From the NCBI RefSeq assembly GCF_900489465.1, contig NZ_UEFQ01000014.1:1-43525 (forward strand): 43,525 bases of DNA, in the 5' to 3' direction. This document shows, one piece after another, positions 26,493 through 35,101 of this stretch. Below the pieces are notes generated by a model. The model was given only the letters and a program-made list of their open reading frames with translations, searched no databases and had not been told where the DNA came from. Every line of letters begins with the position of its first letter. Position 1 is the first letter of the stretch. Origin of the DNA: Aequorivita sp. CIP111184 (lineage in GTDB: Bacteria; Bacteroidota; Bacteroidia; Flavobacteriales; Flavobacteriaceae). Position numbers and translations under genes: made by a program.

Positions 26493-27743
26493 TTATAGTT
26501 TATAAGTAAGCCCTAATCCTGGAACAAAAGCATTGGTTTTATAGGTCCCTTTAAAAGGAACTGCCTGTCCATTTTCAGAATAATAATTATAGGAAGCATC
26601 TATTTCCTCAAATTGTGAATAAAGGAAAGAAGCATCTATTTGCAAATGCTCGCCAAGGTTTACCGTTAAACCTGCAGTAAAGTTGTTACTGTCGTTACGT
26701 GGAGTTTCAGGCGCAAAATATCCTGATTGCACTGGAGATTCGTCAAAATAATACCCAGCACGCAAAGTGAACATTTTTGTAGCATCATATTGCATTCCGA
26801 AACGGTAAATTGAAGCATTTTTATAGTTACGCGCATTCTTTGAATCTGGAATATTTACGTTGGCAAAATCTATATCCAACGATTCATATACATCCCAAAA
26901 TGTACGGTTGTAATCGAAAGCGAATGTCCAATTTTCACAGAAATCATAAGACATACCTACAGTCATTTCTGCTGGCATCGGCAATGAAGCGTCAAATTTA
27001 GTGTCTTCAAAAGGAGTTAAAGGTGAATTTGGCACATTTTCAAAAGTTGCATCACCATCCTTAGCATCAAGAATTATTTCGGAACGGTACGTAGCACCAA
27101 TATGAAGGTTTTCTGTAAGGTTTACCATCGTACTAGCAACCCATCCCCAGTTACTCACGCCTGTAGCGTCCACAGTAACATTTGCACGATTTCCATCAAG
27201 ATCAGTAAGCGTGCGGTTTAGGTTTCTATTGAAATTCACAGAACCCGTTACATAAATAGGGCCTCCACCAAAGCTTATCTTATCGTTTATTTTAAACGAA
27301 ACGGTTGGTTGAATGTAAATTGCTTTTAAGTCAATGTTATTAACTAAATGTGAACCAGCCCAATCGTCATCATACTTCACTTCACTTCCATAAGGTGTGT
27401 AGACGCCAATACCAAAAGCCAACCAATCTGTAGCCTTATAGGAAGCATACAAATATAGGGGCGTCCCAACCGGGCTGTCTGTGCGGGCGTTAGCCCCACT
27501 TTCAGTATCTTGATAGGCAATGTTTGAAAAAACACCGCTAACACCTGCAGAGATATTAAATTTATCGTCCAAATAGACCAGACCAGCAGGGTTGAAAAAC
27601 ACCAATTCACTGCTATTAATAACAGCAACACCAGTGTGACCCATTGCCAGCGCCTTTTGGCCCTGCAAACTTACGCGGTAACCTCCCGCATAAGTAACCG
27701 CACTTGCAAGCGCAAAAGCGGCAATTAATAATACTTTCTTCAT
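26493..27743 (-). CDS. OmpP1/FadL/TodX-type outer-membrane channel
   Basis: 416-residue outer-membrane beta-barrel with a signal peptide (residues 1-19, cleavage near TYAGG) and the FadL hatch start GGYRVSLQGQKALAMGHTGVAVI. Alternating strands with aromatic girdles run to the C-terminus, which ends in a strand (AFVPGLGLTYKL) as required for barrel assembly. FadL-type proteins admit long-chain fatty acids or other hydrophobic compounds. The SGNH lipase gene follows directly. A 26-bp imperfect dyad lies 51 bp before the start codon. Confidence 0.92.
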   Translation of the reverse strand: MKKVLLIAAFALASAVTYAGGYRVSLQGQKALAMGHTGVAVINSSELVFFNPAGLVYLDDKFNISAGVSGVFSNIAYQDTESGANARTDSPVGTPLYLYASYKATDWLAFGIGVYTPYGSEVKYDDDWAGSHLVNNIDLKAIYIQPTVSFKINDKISFGGGPIYVTGSVNFNRNLNRTLTDLDGNRANVTVDATGVSNWGWVASTMVNLTENLHIGATYRSEIILDAKDGDATFENVPNSPLTPFEDTKFDASLPMPAEMTVGMSYDFCENWTFAFDYNRTFWDVYESLDIDFANVNIPDSKNARNYKNASIYRFGMQYDATKMFTLRAGYYFDESPVQSGYFAPETPRNDSNNFTAGLTVNLGEHLQIDASFLYSQFEEIDASYNYYSENGQAVPFKGTYKTNAFVPGLGLTYKL

Positions 27744-27793
27744 AGTTTATTTCTTTAAGTTAAATTTGTAAGGAATCTTTCTTGAAAATCAGA

Positions 27794-27819
27794 CATTTAT
27801 TATGCGTGCATAAGAAATG
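27794..27819. promoter_or_regulatory. 26-bp dyad upstream of fadL
   Basis: CATTTATTATGC (27794-27805), GT, GCATAAGAAATG (27808-27819): 11 of 12 arm positions pair, with a perfect inner TTATGC-GT-GCATAA. No T tract follows on either strand, so it is not a standard terminator. Its place between the hydrolase stop and the fadL start suggests an operator for the fadL-lipase pair. Confidence 0.5.
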
Positions 27820-27830
27820 TTGTTACAATA

Positions 27831-28592
27831 TTATAAAAAAATCATAACATTATCATAAAATTCGTCAGGATTTTCTGCGTGTAGCCAATGGCCGGCGTTT
27901 GAGATGGTTTCTATTTTTGCTTTTGGAAAATGTTTTTTAATTAAAAGCTCATCCATCGGTTCTATATAACCACTTTTTTCTCCGCCCAAAAATAGTGTAT
28001 CGCCCTTAAAAACTGCATTATCTGAAAGAGCGACTCCTACTTCCTCTATTTTTTCTGACAGAATTGGTAAATTTATGCGAAGGGCAAATTCGTTTTTATT
28101 TTTCCTGTAAAGATTTTTTAAAAGAAATAGTTTTGTGCCTTCGTCCTTTATATATTCAGAAAGAATATCTTCTGCCTCCCCTCTGGATTTTATTTTAGAA
28201 AAATCCAATTGAGAAAGTGCCTTCAAAATATCCTGATGGTGTGGCGGATAAGCTTTTGGTCCAATATCGGCAACTATTAATTTTGAAACCATTTCGGGAT
28301 AGGTAACCGCAAACTGCATAGCAACTTTTCCGCCCATGGAATGACCAAGCAGTATAATGTTTTGAAGATTGTGTTCTTCGCAATAGTTTTTTAAATCCTC
28401 TGCCATTATTTCATACGAAAATTCATCGCTGTGGAAACTTCTGCCATGATTGCGTTGATCTAGAAGATGTACTTCATAGCCATCTTCGGCCCAGTGATTA
28501 CCTAAGGTTTTCCAATTATCGCTCATTCCTAGAAAACCGTGGAGAATTACGAAAGGTTTTCCTTTGCCTAAAATTTGAGAGTGTAAAATCAT
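27831..28592 (-). CDS. Alpha/beta-hydrolase (YbfF-like esterase)
   Basis: 253-residue cytoplasmic hydrolase. The oxyanion-hole segment is VILHGFLGMSDNW, the nucleophile elbow GHSMGGK holds the catalytic serine, a probable acid residue lies in the later FLGGEKSGYIEPMDE region, and the histidine is in SNAGHWLHAENPDEF. No signal peptide. The start ATG shares one base with the pdxJ stop (TAATG), so translation is coupled to pdxJ; this pdxJ-hydrolase pair is common in flavobacteria, but no functional link is established. Acyl-CoA or short ester substrates are known for the family. Confidence 0.9.
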   Translation of the reverse strand: MILHSQILGKGKPFVILHGFLGMSDNWKTLGNHWAEDGYEVHLLDQRNHGRSFHSDEFSYEIMAEDLKNYCEEHNLQNIILLGHSMGGKVAMQFAVTYPEMVSKLIVADIGPKAYPPHHQDILKALSQLDFSKIKSRGEAEDILSEYIKDEGTKLFLLKNLYRKNKNEFALRINLPILSEKIEEVGVALSDNAVFKGDTLFLGGEKSGYIEPMDELLIKKHFPKAKIETISNAGHWLHAENPDEFYDNVMIFL

Positions 28593-29305
28593 TAACTAAG
28601 TTTTTTTAAATATTCCCCAATTACCATTTCCAATCCATCATAAAGCGCCTCACAAATAAGGGCATGCCCAATGCTCACTTCCAAAAGATTTGGAATATTT
28701 TCTTTGAAAAATTTGATATTCTCCAGCGAAAGATCGTGGCCTGCGTTAATGCCTAAACTTAATTTGTTTGCAAGTATTGCACATTCTTTATAAGGGTTTA
28801 CAGCTCCTTTGTTTCCTAAAGAATATTGTTTGGCAAATTCTTCTGTATATAATTCAATTCGATCTGCTCCAGTTTCAGCAGCACCTTCAATCATATTTAA
28901 AATTGGATCTACAAATATTGAAGTGCGGATTCCGTTGCGTTTAAATTCAGAAATTATTTCTTTCAAATAATCTTTATGTTTAACTGTGTCCCAACCAGCG
29001 TTTGATGTAATTGCATCCACAGCATCAGGAACCAATGTTACTTGCGTGGGTTTTATTTCCAAAACCATTTTTGTAAAATCGTCCATCGGATTTCCTTCAA
29101 TGTTGTATTCCGTGGAAACAATAGATTTTAAATTGTATGCATCTTGGTATCGAATGTGGCGTTCATCTGGTCTTGGGTGAATAGTTATGCCCTGTGCTCC
29201 AAATTTCTCTATGTCTTTTGCCACTTTTAATAGATCAGGCACATTACCGCCGCGTGCATTGCGCAACGTGGCTATTTTGTTTATGTTTACGCTTAATTTT
29301 GTCAT
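28592..29305 (-). CDS. pdxJ: Pyridoxine 5'-phosphate synthase
   Basis: 237-residue TIM barrel that condenses 3-amino-2-oxopropyl phosphate (1-amino-acetone-3-phosphate) with deoxyxylulose 5-phosphate, the last ring-forming step of vitamin B6 synthesis. Typical signatures are LSVNINKIATLRNARGG, GITIHPRPDERHIR, VTLVPD, DRIELYTE and GINAGHDLS. Length is normal. The product PLP is the cofactor of SpeA encoded elsewhere in the window. A lone -7-like TATTTTTG lies at 29332-29325, but no good -33 element is seen. Confidence 0.97.
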   Translation of the reverse strand: MTKLSVNINKIATLRNARGGNVPDLLKVAKDIEKFGAQGITIHPRPDERHIRYQDAYNLKSIVSTEYNIEGNPMDDFTKMVLEIKPTQVTLVPDAVDAITSNAGWDTVKHKDYLKEIISEFKRNGIRTSIFVDPILNMIEGAAETGADRIELYTEEFAKQYSLGNKGAVNPYKECAILANKLSLGINAGHDLSLENIKFFKENIPNLLEVSIGHALICEALYDGLEMVIGEYLKKLS

Positions 29306-29393
29306 TTCTTTGTGTTAGAATTAACAAAAATACAAACCTTACAGCGCTTACTGAACCTTTATTTTAAGTAATTTGCATTAAAAATAAATTGCA

Positions 29394-30050
29394 ATGGAAA
29401 CCTTAAATTACATCATTAACGATATTGAACCGTTTGACATTTCGGCGAAGATAACTGATGTGCAAACAGTTTTCAACCAGCTAACCTATTCGCACGTACC
29501 TGTTGAAAGAGATGGGCATTATATAGGCTGTGTTTCGGAAAACGACGCGTATTGTTTTGATAATAAAAAGTTACTTAGCGATTTTCAATATGCATTGGAA
29601 CCATTTCACGTTTTGGAAGACACTAACTGGCTAGATATTTTAGAAGCTTTTGCTCTAAACAATAGCAATATTATGCCAGTGTTGGGAGCGGAAAACAAAT
29701 ACTTGGGATATTACGAGTTAGGTGATATTATGAGCCTCTTCAACAACACTCCCTTTTTGAATGAGACCGGCGGAATAATTGTTGTTGAAAAAGGCGCACA
29801 AGATTATTCCTTCAGTGAAGTTTGCCAAATAGTTGAATCTAATGGAACTCGAATTTTTGGCGTATTTATCTCTAAAATAACTGACCAAACGGTTCAACTT
29901 ACAGTAAAAATTGGCCACACCGCCATGAACAGTATCGTGCAGACTTTCAGAAGATATAATTACAATGTGATTAGCCACCACGAAGAAGATAAATTTTTAG
30001 AAGATTTAAAGGAGCGTTCCGAATACTTGGACAAATACCTTAATATATAA
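29394..30050 (+). CDS. CBS-domain protein (AcuB-like)
   Basis: 218-residue protein with two CBS motifs in the first 130 residues (LTYSHVPVERDGHYIGCVSE and NNSNIMPVLGAENKYLGYYE), which form a nucleotide-sensing pair. The C-terminal 80 residues (GGIIVVEKGAQDYSFSEVCQ onward) resemble an ACT-like regulatory domain. It is placed 3 bp before nadK in a stable flavobacterial cluster, so it may sense adenosine nucleotides and adjust NAD kinase or neighbouring envelope functions. That link is inference. Confidence 0.85.
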   Translation: METLNYIINDIEPFDISAKITDVQTVFNQLTYSHVPVERDGHYIGCVSENDAYCFDNKKLLSDFQYALEPFHVLEDTNWLDILEAFALNNSNIMPVLGAENKYLGYYELGDIMSLFNNTPFLNETGGIIVVEKGAQDYSFSEVCQIVESNGTRIFGVFISKITDQTVQLTVKIGHTAMNSIVQTFRRYNYNVISHHEEDKFLEDLKERSEYLDKYLNI

Positions 30051-30053
30051 TTA

Positions 30054-30938
30054 ATGAAAATAGGAATATACGGTCAGTTTTATCACGAAAATTCTGAAAT
30101 TTACATTCAGATGTTGCTAAACGCGCTTCAAAAAAAGGAAACCGAAGTGCTTATTGAAGAAAACTTCTTAGGCATTATAAATCAACATCAAGACATCACA
30201 AAAAACTTTTCAGGCTTTTCCACCTTTACTGAATTGGACTCTAGTTTTGATCTTTTTTTTAGCATTGGCGGAGATGGAACTATTTTGAAAGCGGTAACTT
30301 TTGTTGGAGATTTGGGCATTCCCATTGTTGGAATTAATACAGGAAGATTAGGGTTTTTGGCCACAATTCAAAAAGAAGAAATGACTGAAAGTCTGAATCA
30401 GATTTTAGAAGGCGAATATTCTATTTCTGAAAGAAGCTTGCTCACTGTAGAAACTTACCCAGAGAGCGATGAAATACAACCGCTTAATTTTGCATTAAAT
30501 GAAGTAGCAGTAAACAGACGGAACACAACTTCCATGATAAAAGTGGAAACGCTGGTAAATGACAAATACCTTACTTCATACTGGTCAGACGGGCTTATAG
30601 TTGCCACGCCTACCGGCTCCACAGGCTATTCGCTAAGTTGCGGCGGACCTGTAATAGACCCAGAAGCAAACAATATTGTACTTACGCCAATTGCGCCGCA
30701 CAATCTTAATGCAAGACCTTTGGTTATACCAGATTCCTGCACTATAACTTTAAAAGTCTCCGGAAGGGAAAGCAGCTTTTTAGTCTCTATGGATTCGCGC
30801 ATTGCTACTCTGGAAAACGAAACAAGTATCATAATAAAAAAAGCTCCTTTCACCATTAAACTAATTCAGCTTCACGATGATAGCTTCATAAAAACCCTTC
30901 GCAAAAAACTTTTATGGGGTGAAGACAAGCGCAATTAA
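30054..30938 (+). CDS. nadK: NAD kinase
   Basis: 294-residue cytoplasmic enzyme that phosphorylates NAD to NADP. Diagnostic motifs are the catalytic SIGGDGTILKAV (with the GGDGT aspartate), INTGRLGFLATI, LNEVAVNR and TPTGSTGYSLSCGGPVI. Normal length. It starts 3 bp after the CBS gene stop, so the two are co-translated. Confidence 0.97.
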   Translation: MKIGIYGQFYHENSEIYIQMLLNALQKKETEVLIEENFLGIINQHQDITKNFSGFSTFTELDSSFDLFFSIGGDGTILKAVTFVGDLGIPIVGINTGRLGFLATIQKEEMTESLNQILEGEYSISERSLLTVETYPESDEIQPLNFALNEVAVNRRNTTSMIKVETLVNDKYLTSYWSDGLIVATPTGSTGYSLSCGGPVIDPEANNIVLTPIAPHNLNARPLVIPDSCTITLKVSGRESSFLVSMDSRIATLENETSIIIKKAPFTIKLIQLHDDSFIKTLRKKLLWGEDKRN

Positions 30939-31013
30939 ACAATAAAACCTTCCAAAATTTGTTAATCAACAGAGACAAATGGGCTTAGAATATAGTTAAG
31001 CCAAGTTTATTGT

Positions 31014-31021
31014 TATATTTG
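31014..31021 (+). promoter_or_regulatory. -7 box upstream of porG
   Basis: TATATTTG fits TAnnTTTG, 16 bp before the ATG at 31038. No clear -33 TTG at about 19 bp. A small inverted repeat GGCTTA (30982-30987) / TAAGCC (30997-31002) precedes it and could be an operator or the end of nadK transcription. Confidence 0.5.
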
Positions 31022-31037
31022 CAAACTTTTAAAGAAT

Positions 31038-31730
31038 ATGAAGTATTTCGCGACTGTATTTTTAATACTCTCAACAGCGCTCTTAGCACATTCCCAAACA
31101 TATGAAATTGGCGGAATGATTGGTGGCGCTAATTATATTGGCGATGTTGGGAAAACCAATTATATAAATCCCAACAGCTTTGCCGTTGGCGGCCTTTTTA
31201 AATGGAACCGTAGTGCCAGACACGCTTTTAGAGGTTCGGTTATGGTTGCAAAGATTAAAGGAGAGGACTCCAAAAGTTCAAACAGCCGCAGAAAAGAACG
31301 TGGATATTCTTTTGAAAACACAGTGAAGGAAGTATCCGTGGGGATTGAATACACATTCTGGGATTTTGATGTACACGCGCAAAAAGCCATATCTACTCCT
31401 TATTTATATACCGGTCTCACCTATTTCTGGTATGATGCTCTATATAAAAATGGAAATGATGTAATAACAGATTACGATGGAGCTAGCAGCGTTGCAGTTC
31501 CTATGATTTTAGGTTATAAAGCAAATATGGGCAAAAATGCAATGGTGGGTTTTGAAATTGGCGTTCGCTATACATTTACGGACGATTTGGATGGTAGTAA
31601 TCCCGTAAAAGGGTTGGCAGATAATGAGAATTTAAAATTTGGAAATACCAATAGCGATGATTGGTATGTATTTACAGGCATAACTGTTACTTTTGCCTTC
31701 GGAAGAAAGCCTTGCTATTGCAACTTTTAA
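31038..31730 (+). CDS. porG: DUF6089 / PorG-type outer-membrane protein
   Basis: 230-residue protein with a cleavable signal peptide (end near AHSQ, residue 19) and a small beta-barrel pattern. The first mature stretch YEIGGMIGGANYIGDVGK and the GVEYTFWDF-like strand (here GIEYTFWDFDVH) are typical of the DUF6089 family, which includes PorG of the Porphyromonas type IX secretion machine. It sits directly before uppS-bamA as in other flavobacteria. PorG is the best match by position and family; direct proof of T9SS function is lacking. Confidence 0.78.
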   Translation: MKYFATVFLILSTALLAHSQTYEIGGMIGGANYIGDVGKTNYINPNSFAVGGLFKWNRSARHAFRGSVMVAKIKGEDSKSSNSRRKERGYSFENTVKEVSVGIEYTFWDFDVHAQKAISTPYLYTGLTYFWYDALYKNGNDVITDYDGASSVAVPMILGYKANMGKNAMVGFEIGVRYTFTDDLDGSNPVKGLADNENLKFGNTNSDDWYVFTGITVTFAFGRKPCYCNF

Positions 31731-31737
31731 AATGAGT

Positions 31738-32481
31738 ATGGATCTAAAAGACCAAATAGACAAAAACAAATTACCGCAACACCTAGCCATAATTATGGAC
31801 GGTAACGGTCGTTGGGCAAAGCTAAAAGGTTTGTTTCGGTCCATTGGTCACGAAAACGGTACCAAAGCCGTTCGCGAAATAGTTGAAGGCAGTGCCGAAA
31901 TAGGCATCCCTTTTTTAACACTTTATGCATTTTCCACTGAAAATTGGAACCGTCCAAAATTGGAAGTCGAGCTGTTGATGAAACTATTGGTTTCTTCGCT
32001 TAAAAAAGAAATAAAGACACTAACGGACAACGACATTAAACTTAATGCTATTGGCAATCTAGATGCTTTGCCAAAAAAAGCACATAAAGAGTTGCTGGAC
32101 GTCATCGAAAAAACCAAGGACAATAAGAGAATGACACTTACCCTCGCCCTAAGTTATGGTTCAAGGGAAGAAATAACAAAAACAATAAAAGAGATTAGTC
32201 TTAAAGTTAAAAATAACCTAATTTCGCCGCATGATATTGATGAAACGGTAATAAATAATCATCTTTACACGCAAAATTTACCAGATGTAGATTTATTGAT
32301 CCGCACCAGTGGAGAGCAGCGCATTAGCAATTTTCTACTTTGGCAAATAGCGTATGCCGAGCTTTATTTTACTGAAACGCTTTGGCCGGATTATACTAAA
32401 AACCATCTTTTTGAAGCAATATTAAATTATCAAAACAGAGAAAGAAGATTTGGAAAAACCAGTGAACAACTCAATCAATAG
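31738..32481 (+). CDS. uppS: Undecaprenyl (di-trans,poly-cis) diphosphate synthase
   Basis: 247-residue cis-prenyltransferase that makes the C55 lipid carrier for peptidoglycan and LPS. ATG 31738 (MDLKDQIDKNKLPQH) matches relatives better than ATG 31732, two codons earlier. The catalytic aspartate lies in IIMDGNGRWAK (Asp21). Other motifs are TLYAFSTENWNRP and LLIRTSGEQRISNFLLWQIA. The 3' end overlaps the bamA frame if its first TTG is used, so the pair are probably coupled. Confidence 0.97.
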   Translation: MDLKDQIDKNKLPQHLAIIMDGNGRWAKLKGLFRSIGHENGTKAVREIVEGSAEIGIPFLTLYAFSTENWNRPKLEVELLMKLLVSSLKKEIKTLTDNDIKLNAIGNLDALPKKAHKELLDVIEKTKDNKRMTLTLALSYGSREEITKTIKEISLKVKNNLISPHDIDETVINNHLYTQNLPDVDLLIRTSGEQRISNFLLWQIAYAELYFTETLWPDYTKNHLFEAILNYQNRERRFGKTSEQLNQ

Positions 32482-35062
32482 TTCCCTATTGCATACATAC
32501 AGAAAATTTTATTGTATTTTATTATTTACAATACTTTCCGTTTTTTCAATACAAGCGCAGCAAAAAGAACTTGACAGCGGAAGAAAATACACCATTAATG
32601 AAATAACAGTTGCTGGAGCGCAAAGCTTTAACGAACAAACTGTTGTTGCTTTTACTGGTTTAAAAAAAGGGGACCGCATCTACATTCCAGGGGAAAAACT
32701 GAGCCAAATAACAAAAAAACTCTGGGAACAGAACCTTTTTAGTGACATTGCTTTTTATGTTACAAACATTGATGGCGACAGTGTAGATTTAGAATTATAC
32801 ATTGTAGAGTTACCAAAACTCCGTGAAGTAGTTATCAACGGAAAGGGAGTTCGCAAAGCCAAGAAAAAAGAAATACTTAAGGACAATGATTTAAAAGCGG
32901 GGACAAAAATCACTAAAAACCTTACCACTACCACTAGAAACTATATCGCCAATAAATACAAAAAAGAAGGTTTTTATAATACCGAAGTAACCATCAGCAC
33001 CACTCCCTATATAGATTCTACAGGTGTTGAAGTTTCAAAAAATATGCTCATTTCGGTAGATAAAGGAAAGCGTGTTAAAGTAAAAAGAATCGCTTTTGAA
33101 GGGAATGAACATTTTACAGATGGTAAATTGCGTCGCTCCATGAAAAAGACGAAGCGTAAAAACTTTTTCCGTTTATGGAAACGCTCCAAGTACACCGAAG
33201 AAGGCTATGAAGAAGATAAAGAATCGCTTCTTAAAAAATATAAATCTAATGGATACCGTGACGCAAGAATCATAAATGACACATTAATTACATTGGACAA
33301 AAAGAATGTGGCGCTGGATATAAAACTTGAAGAAGGAGACAAATATTATTTTGGAGATATAAAATTCATTGGAAACAGTGTTTTTACAGACAGCCAATTG
33401 CGCCAAATATTAGGCATAAAGAAAGGTGAAGTCTACAATGGAACCCTATTGCAAGAAAGAATTCAGGACGATAGTGATCCAGAAGCGAATGACATTACAA
33501 ACCTTTACCAAAACAACGGTTATCTTGCCGCGCGTATAAACCCTGTTGAAGTAGCAGTACGTAATGACACCATAGATTTTGAAATTAGAATCATGGAACG
33601 TAACCTTTTCTACTTTGATCATGTAACTGTTATAGGAAACGACCGTACCAACGACCACGTTATTTACAGAGAACTAAGAACTCGCCCAGGACAGAAATAC
33701 AGCAAACGCGATGTAGTAAGAACTATTCGTGAGTTAGGACAATTAGGTTTCTTTGATCCTGAACAACTTACTCCAAACTTTAAAAAAGTAGATGAAAATA
33801 ATGGTCTTGTAGATTTGGAATACTCCGTAGTTGAAAAAGGATCAAGTCAGATTGAACTTCAAGGAGGTTATGGCGGTGGCGGCTTTGTGGGTACATTGGG
33901 ACTTTCATTCAACAACTTTTCGCTCCGCAATATTTTCAATTTAAAAGCATATAAGCCACTACCAATGGGTGATGGGCAAAAACTTTCGCTTCGTGCGCAA
34001 GCAAGTAGTTATTACCAAACATATAGCTTATCGCTTACTGAACCTTGGTTGGGTGGAAGAAAGCCTGTTCAATTTTCAACATCTTTTTCTCACACTATTC
34101 AAAATTATTACGATTATAATAATAGACGTGCTGACAAATCTAGAAGTTTTACCATTACCGGTGGTTCTGTGGGCTTGGCAAAAAAGGTAAAATGGCCTGA
34201 TGATTATTTTGTATGGTCAAATGCTATTAGTTTTCAGCACTATAACCTTAATAATTATAACACTGGGTTATTTACTTTTGGAGATGGAACTTCTAACAAC
34301 CTTGCTTATACTATTGGTATAAGTAGAAACAACACCGCAACTAACCCTATTTATCCTACTTCGGGTTCTGATTTCAGTCTAACTGCAAAACTTACAATCC
34401 CATATTCTGCTTTTAACAATGTAGATTATAAAGCACTTGCAAATGAAAGAGATTTGCTTTCACAAACTCTTTCGGACAATCCAGAATTTATTGATGACAA
34501 TAAAAGAATTTCCGAAATTGATCAAGAGCGTTTCAAATGGCTTGAATATTATAAAATTAAATTCAAAGGAACTTGGTATACAAGAATGGCCGGTAAATTG
34601 GTTCTTCGCACAAATACTGAATTTGGATTTTTGGGGGCTTACAATCAAGACCGTGGGGTTCCTCCTTTCGAAAGATTTTTTGTTGGGGGCGATGGACTAG
34701 GAGCATATAGTTTAGATGGCCGCGAAGTAATTCAACTAAGAGGTTACCCTAACCAATCCCTATCTGATATTGATGGAAATACGATTTACAATAAATTTTC
34801 GTTAGAGGTAAGATATCCAGTAACTTTAAAACAGCTTGCTTCTATCTATGTGCTTGGTTTTGCGGAAGGTGGAGCATCTTATAATGGCTTCAGGGACTAC
34901 AATCCTTTTGAACTAAAACGTTCCGCTGGCGCAGGATTACGTATATTTATGCCTGCATTTGGCCTTTTGGGTATTGATTTTGGATATGGATTTGACCCTG
35001 TTTTGGGCGGAACCGAGAAGAACGGATGGGAAACCCATTTTATCATTGGACAACAATTTTAA
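32450..35062 (+). CDS. bamA: Outer-membrane protein assembly factor BamA
   Basis: Up to 870 residues. BamA inserts beta-barrels into the outer membrane. There is no in-frame ATG before the signal peptide. TTG 32450 (overlapping uppS by 32 nt), GTG 32462 and TTG 32489 (8 nt past the uppS stop) are all possible; the last gives the tidiest signal peptide, ending SIQAQ. Five POTRA-like repeats follow (for example YTINEITVAGAQSF, KLREVVINGKG and VKRIAFEGNEHFTDGKL). The 16-strand barrel starts near GGYGGGGFVGTLGLSF, and the substrate-gate motif is in LRGYPNQS. The sequence ends HFIIGQQF with the expected terminal phenylalanine. Confidence 0.95.
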   Translation: MEKPVNNSINSSLLHTYRKFYCILLFTILSVFSIQAQQKELDSGRKYTINEITVAGAQSFNEQTVVAFTGLKKGDRIYIPGEKLSQITKKLWEQNLFSDIAFYVTNIDGDSVDLELYIVELPKLREVVINGKGVRKAKKKEILKDNDLKAGTKITKNLTTTTRNYIANKYKKEGFYNTEVTISTTPYIDSTGVEVSKNMLISVDKGKRVKVKRIAFEGNEHFTDGKLRRSMKKTKRKNFFRLWKRSKYTEEGYEEDKESLLKKYKSNGYRDARIINDTLITLDKKNVALDIKLEEGDKYYFGDIKFIGNSVFTDSQLRQILGIKKGEVYNGTLLQERIQDDSDPEANDITNLYQNNGYLAARINPVEVAVRNDTIDFEIRIMERNLFYFDHVTVIGNDRTNDHVIYRELRTRPGQKYSKRDVVRTIRELGQLGFFDPEQLTPNFKKVDENNGLVDLEYSVVEKGSSQIELQGGYGGGGFVGTLGLSFNNFSLRNIFNLKAYKPLPMGDGQKLSLRAQASSYYQTYSLSLTEPWLGGRKPVQFSTSFSHTIQNYYDYNNRRADKSRSFTITGGSVGLAKKVKWPDDYFVWSNAISFQHYNLNNYNTGLFTFGDGTSNNLAYTIGISRNNTATNPIYPTSGSDFSLTAKLTIPYSAFNNVDYKALANERDLLSQTLSDNPEFIDDNKRISEIDQERFKWLEYYKIKFKGTWYTRMAGKLVLRTNTEFGFLGAYNQDRGVPPFERFFVGGDGLGAYSLDGREVIQLRGYPNQSLSDIDGNTIYNKFSLEVRYPVTLKQLASIYVLGFAEGGASYNGFRDYNPFELKRSAGAGLRIFMPAFGLLGIDFGYGFDPVLGGTEKNGWETHFIIGQQF

Positions 35063-35101
35063 AAGATGGCACGATATTTTCTTAAACAACAACCAAATAA
35101 T

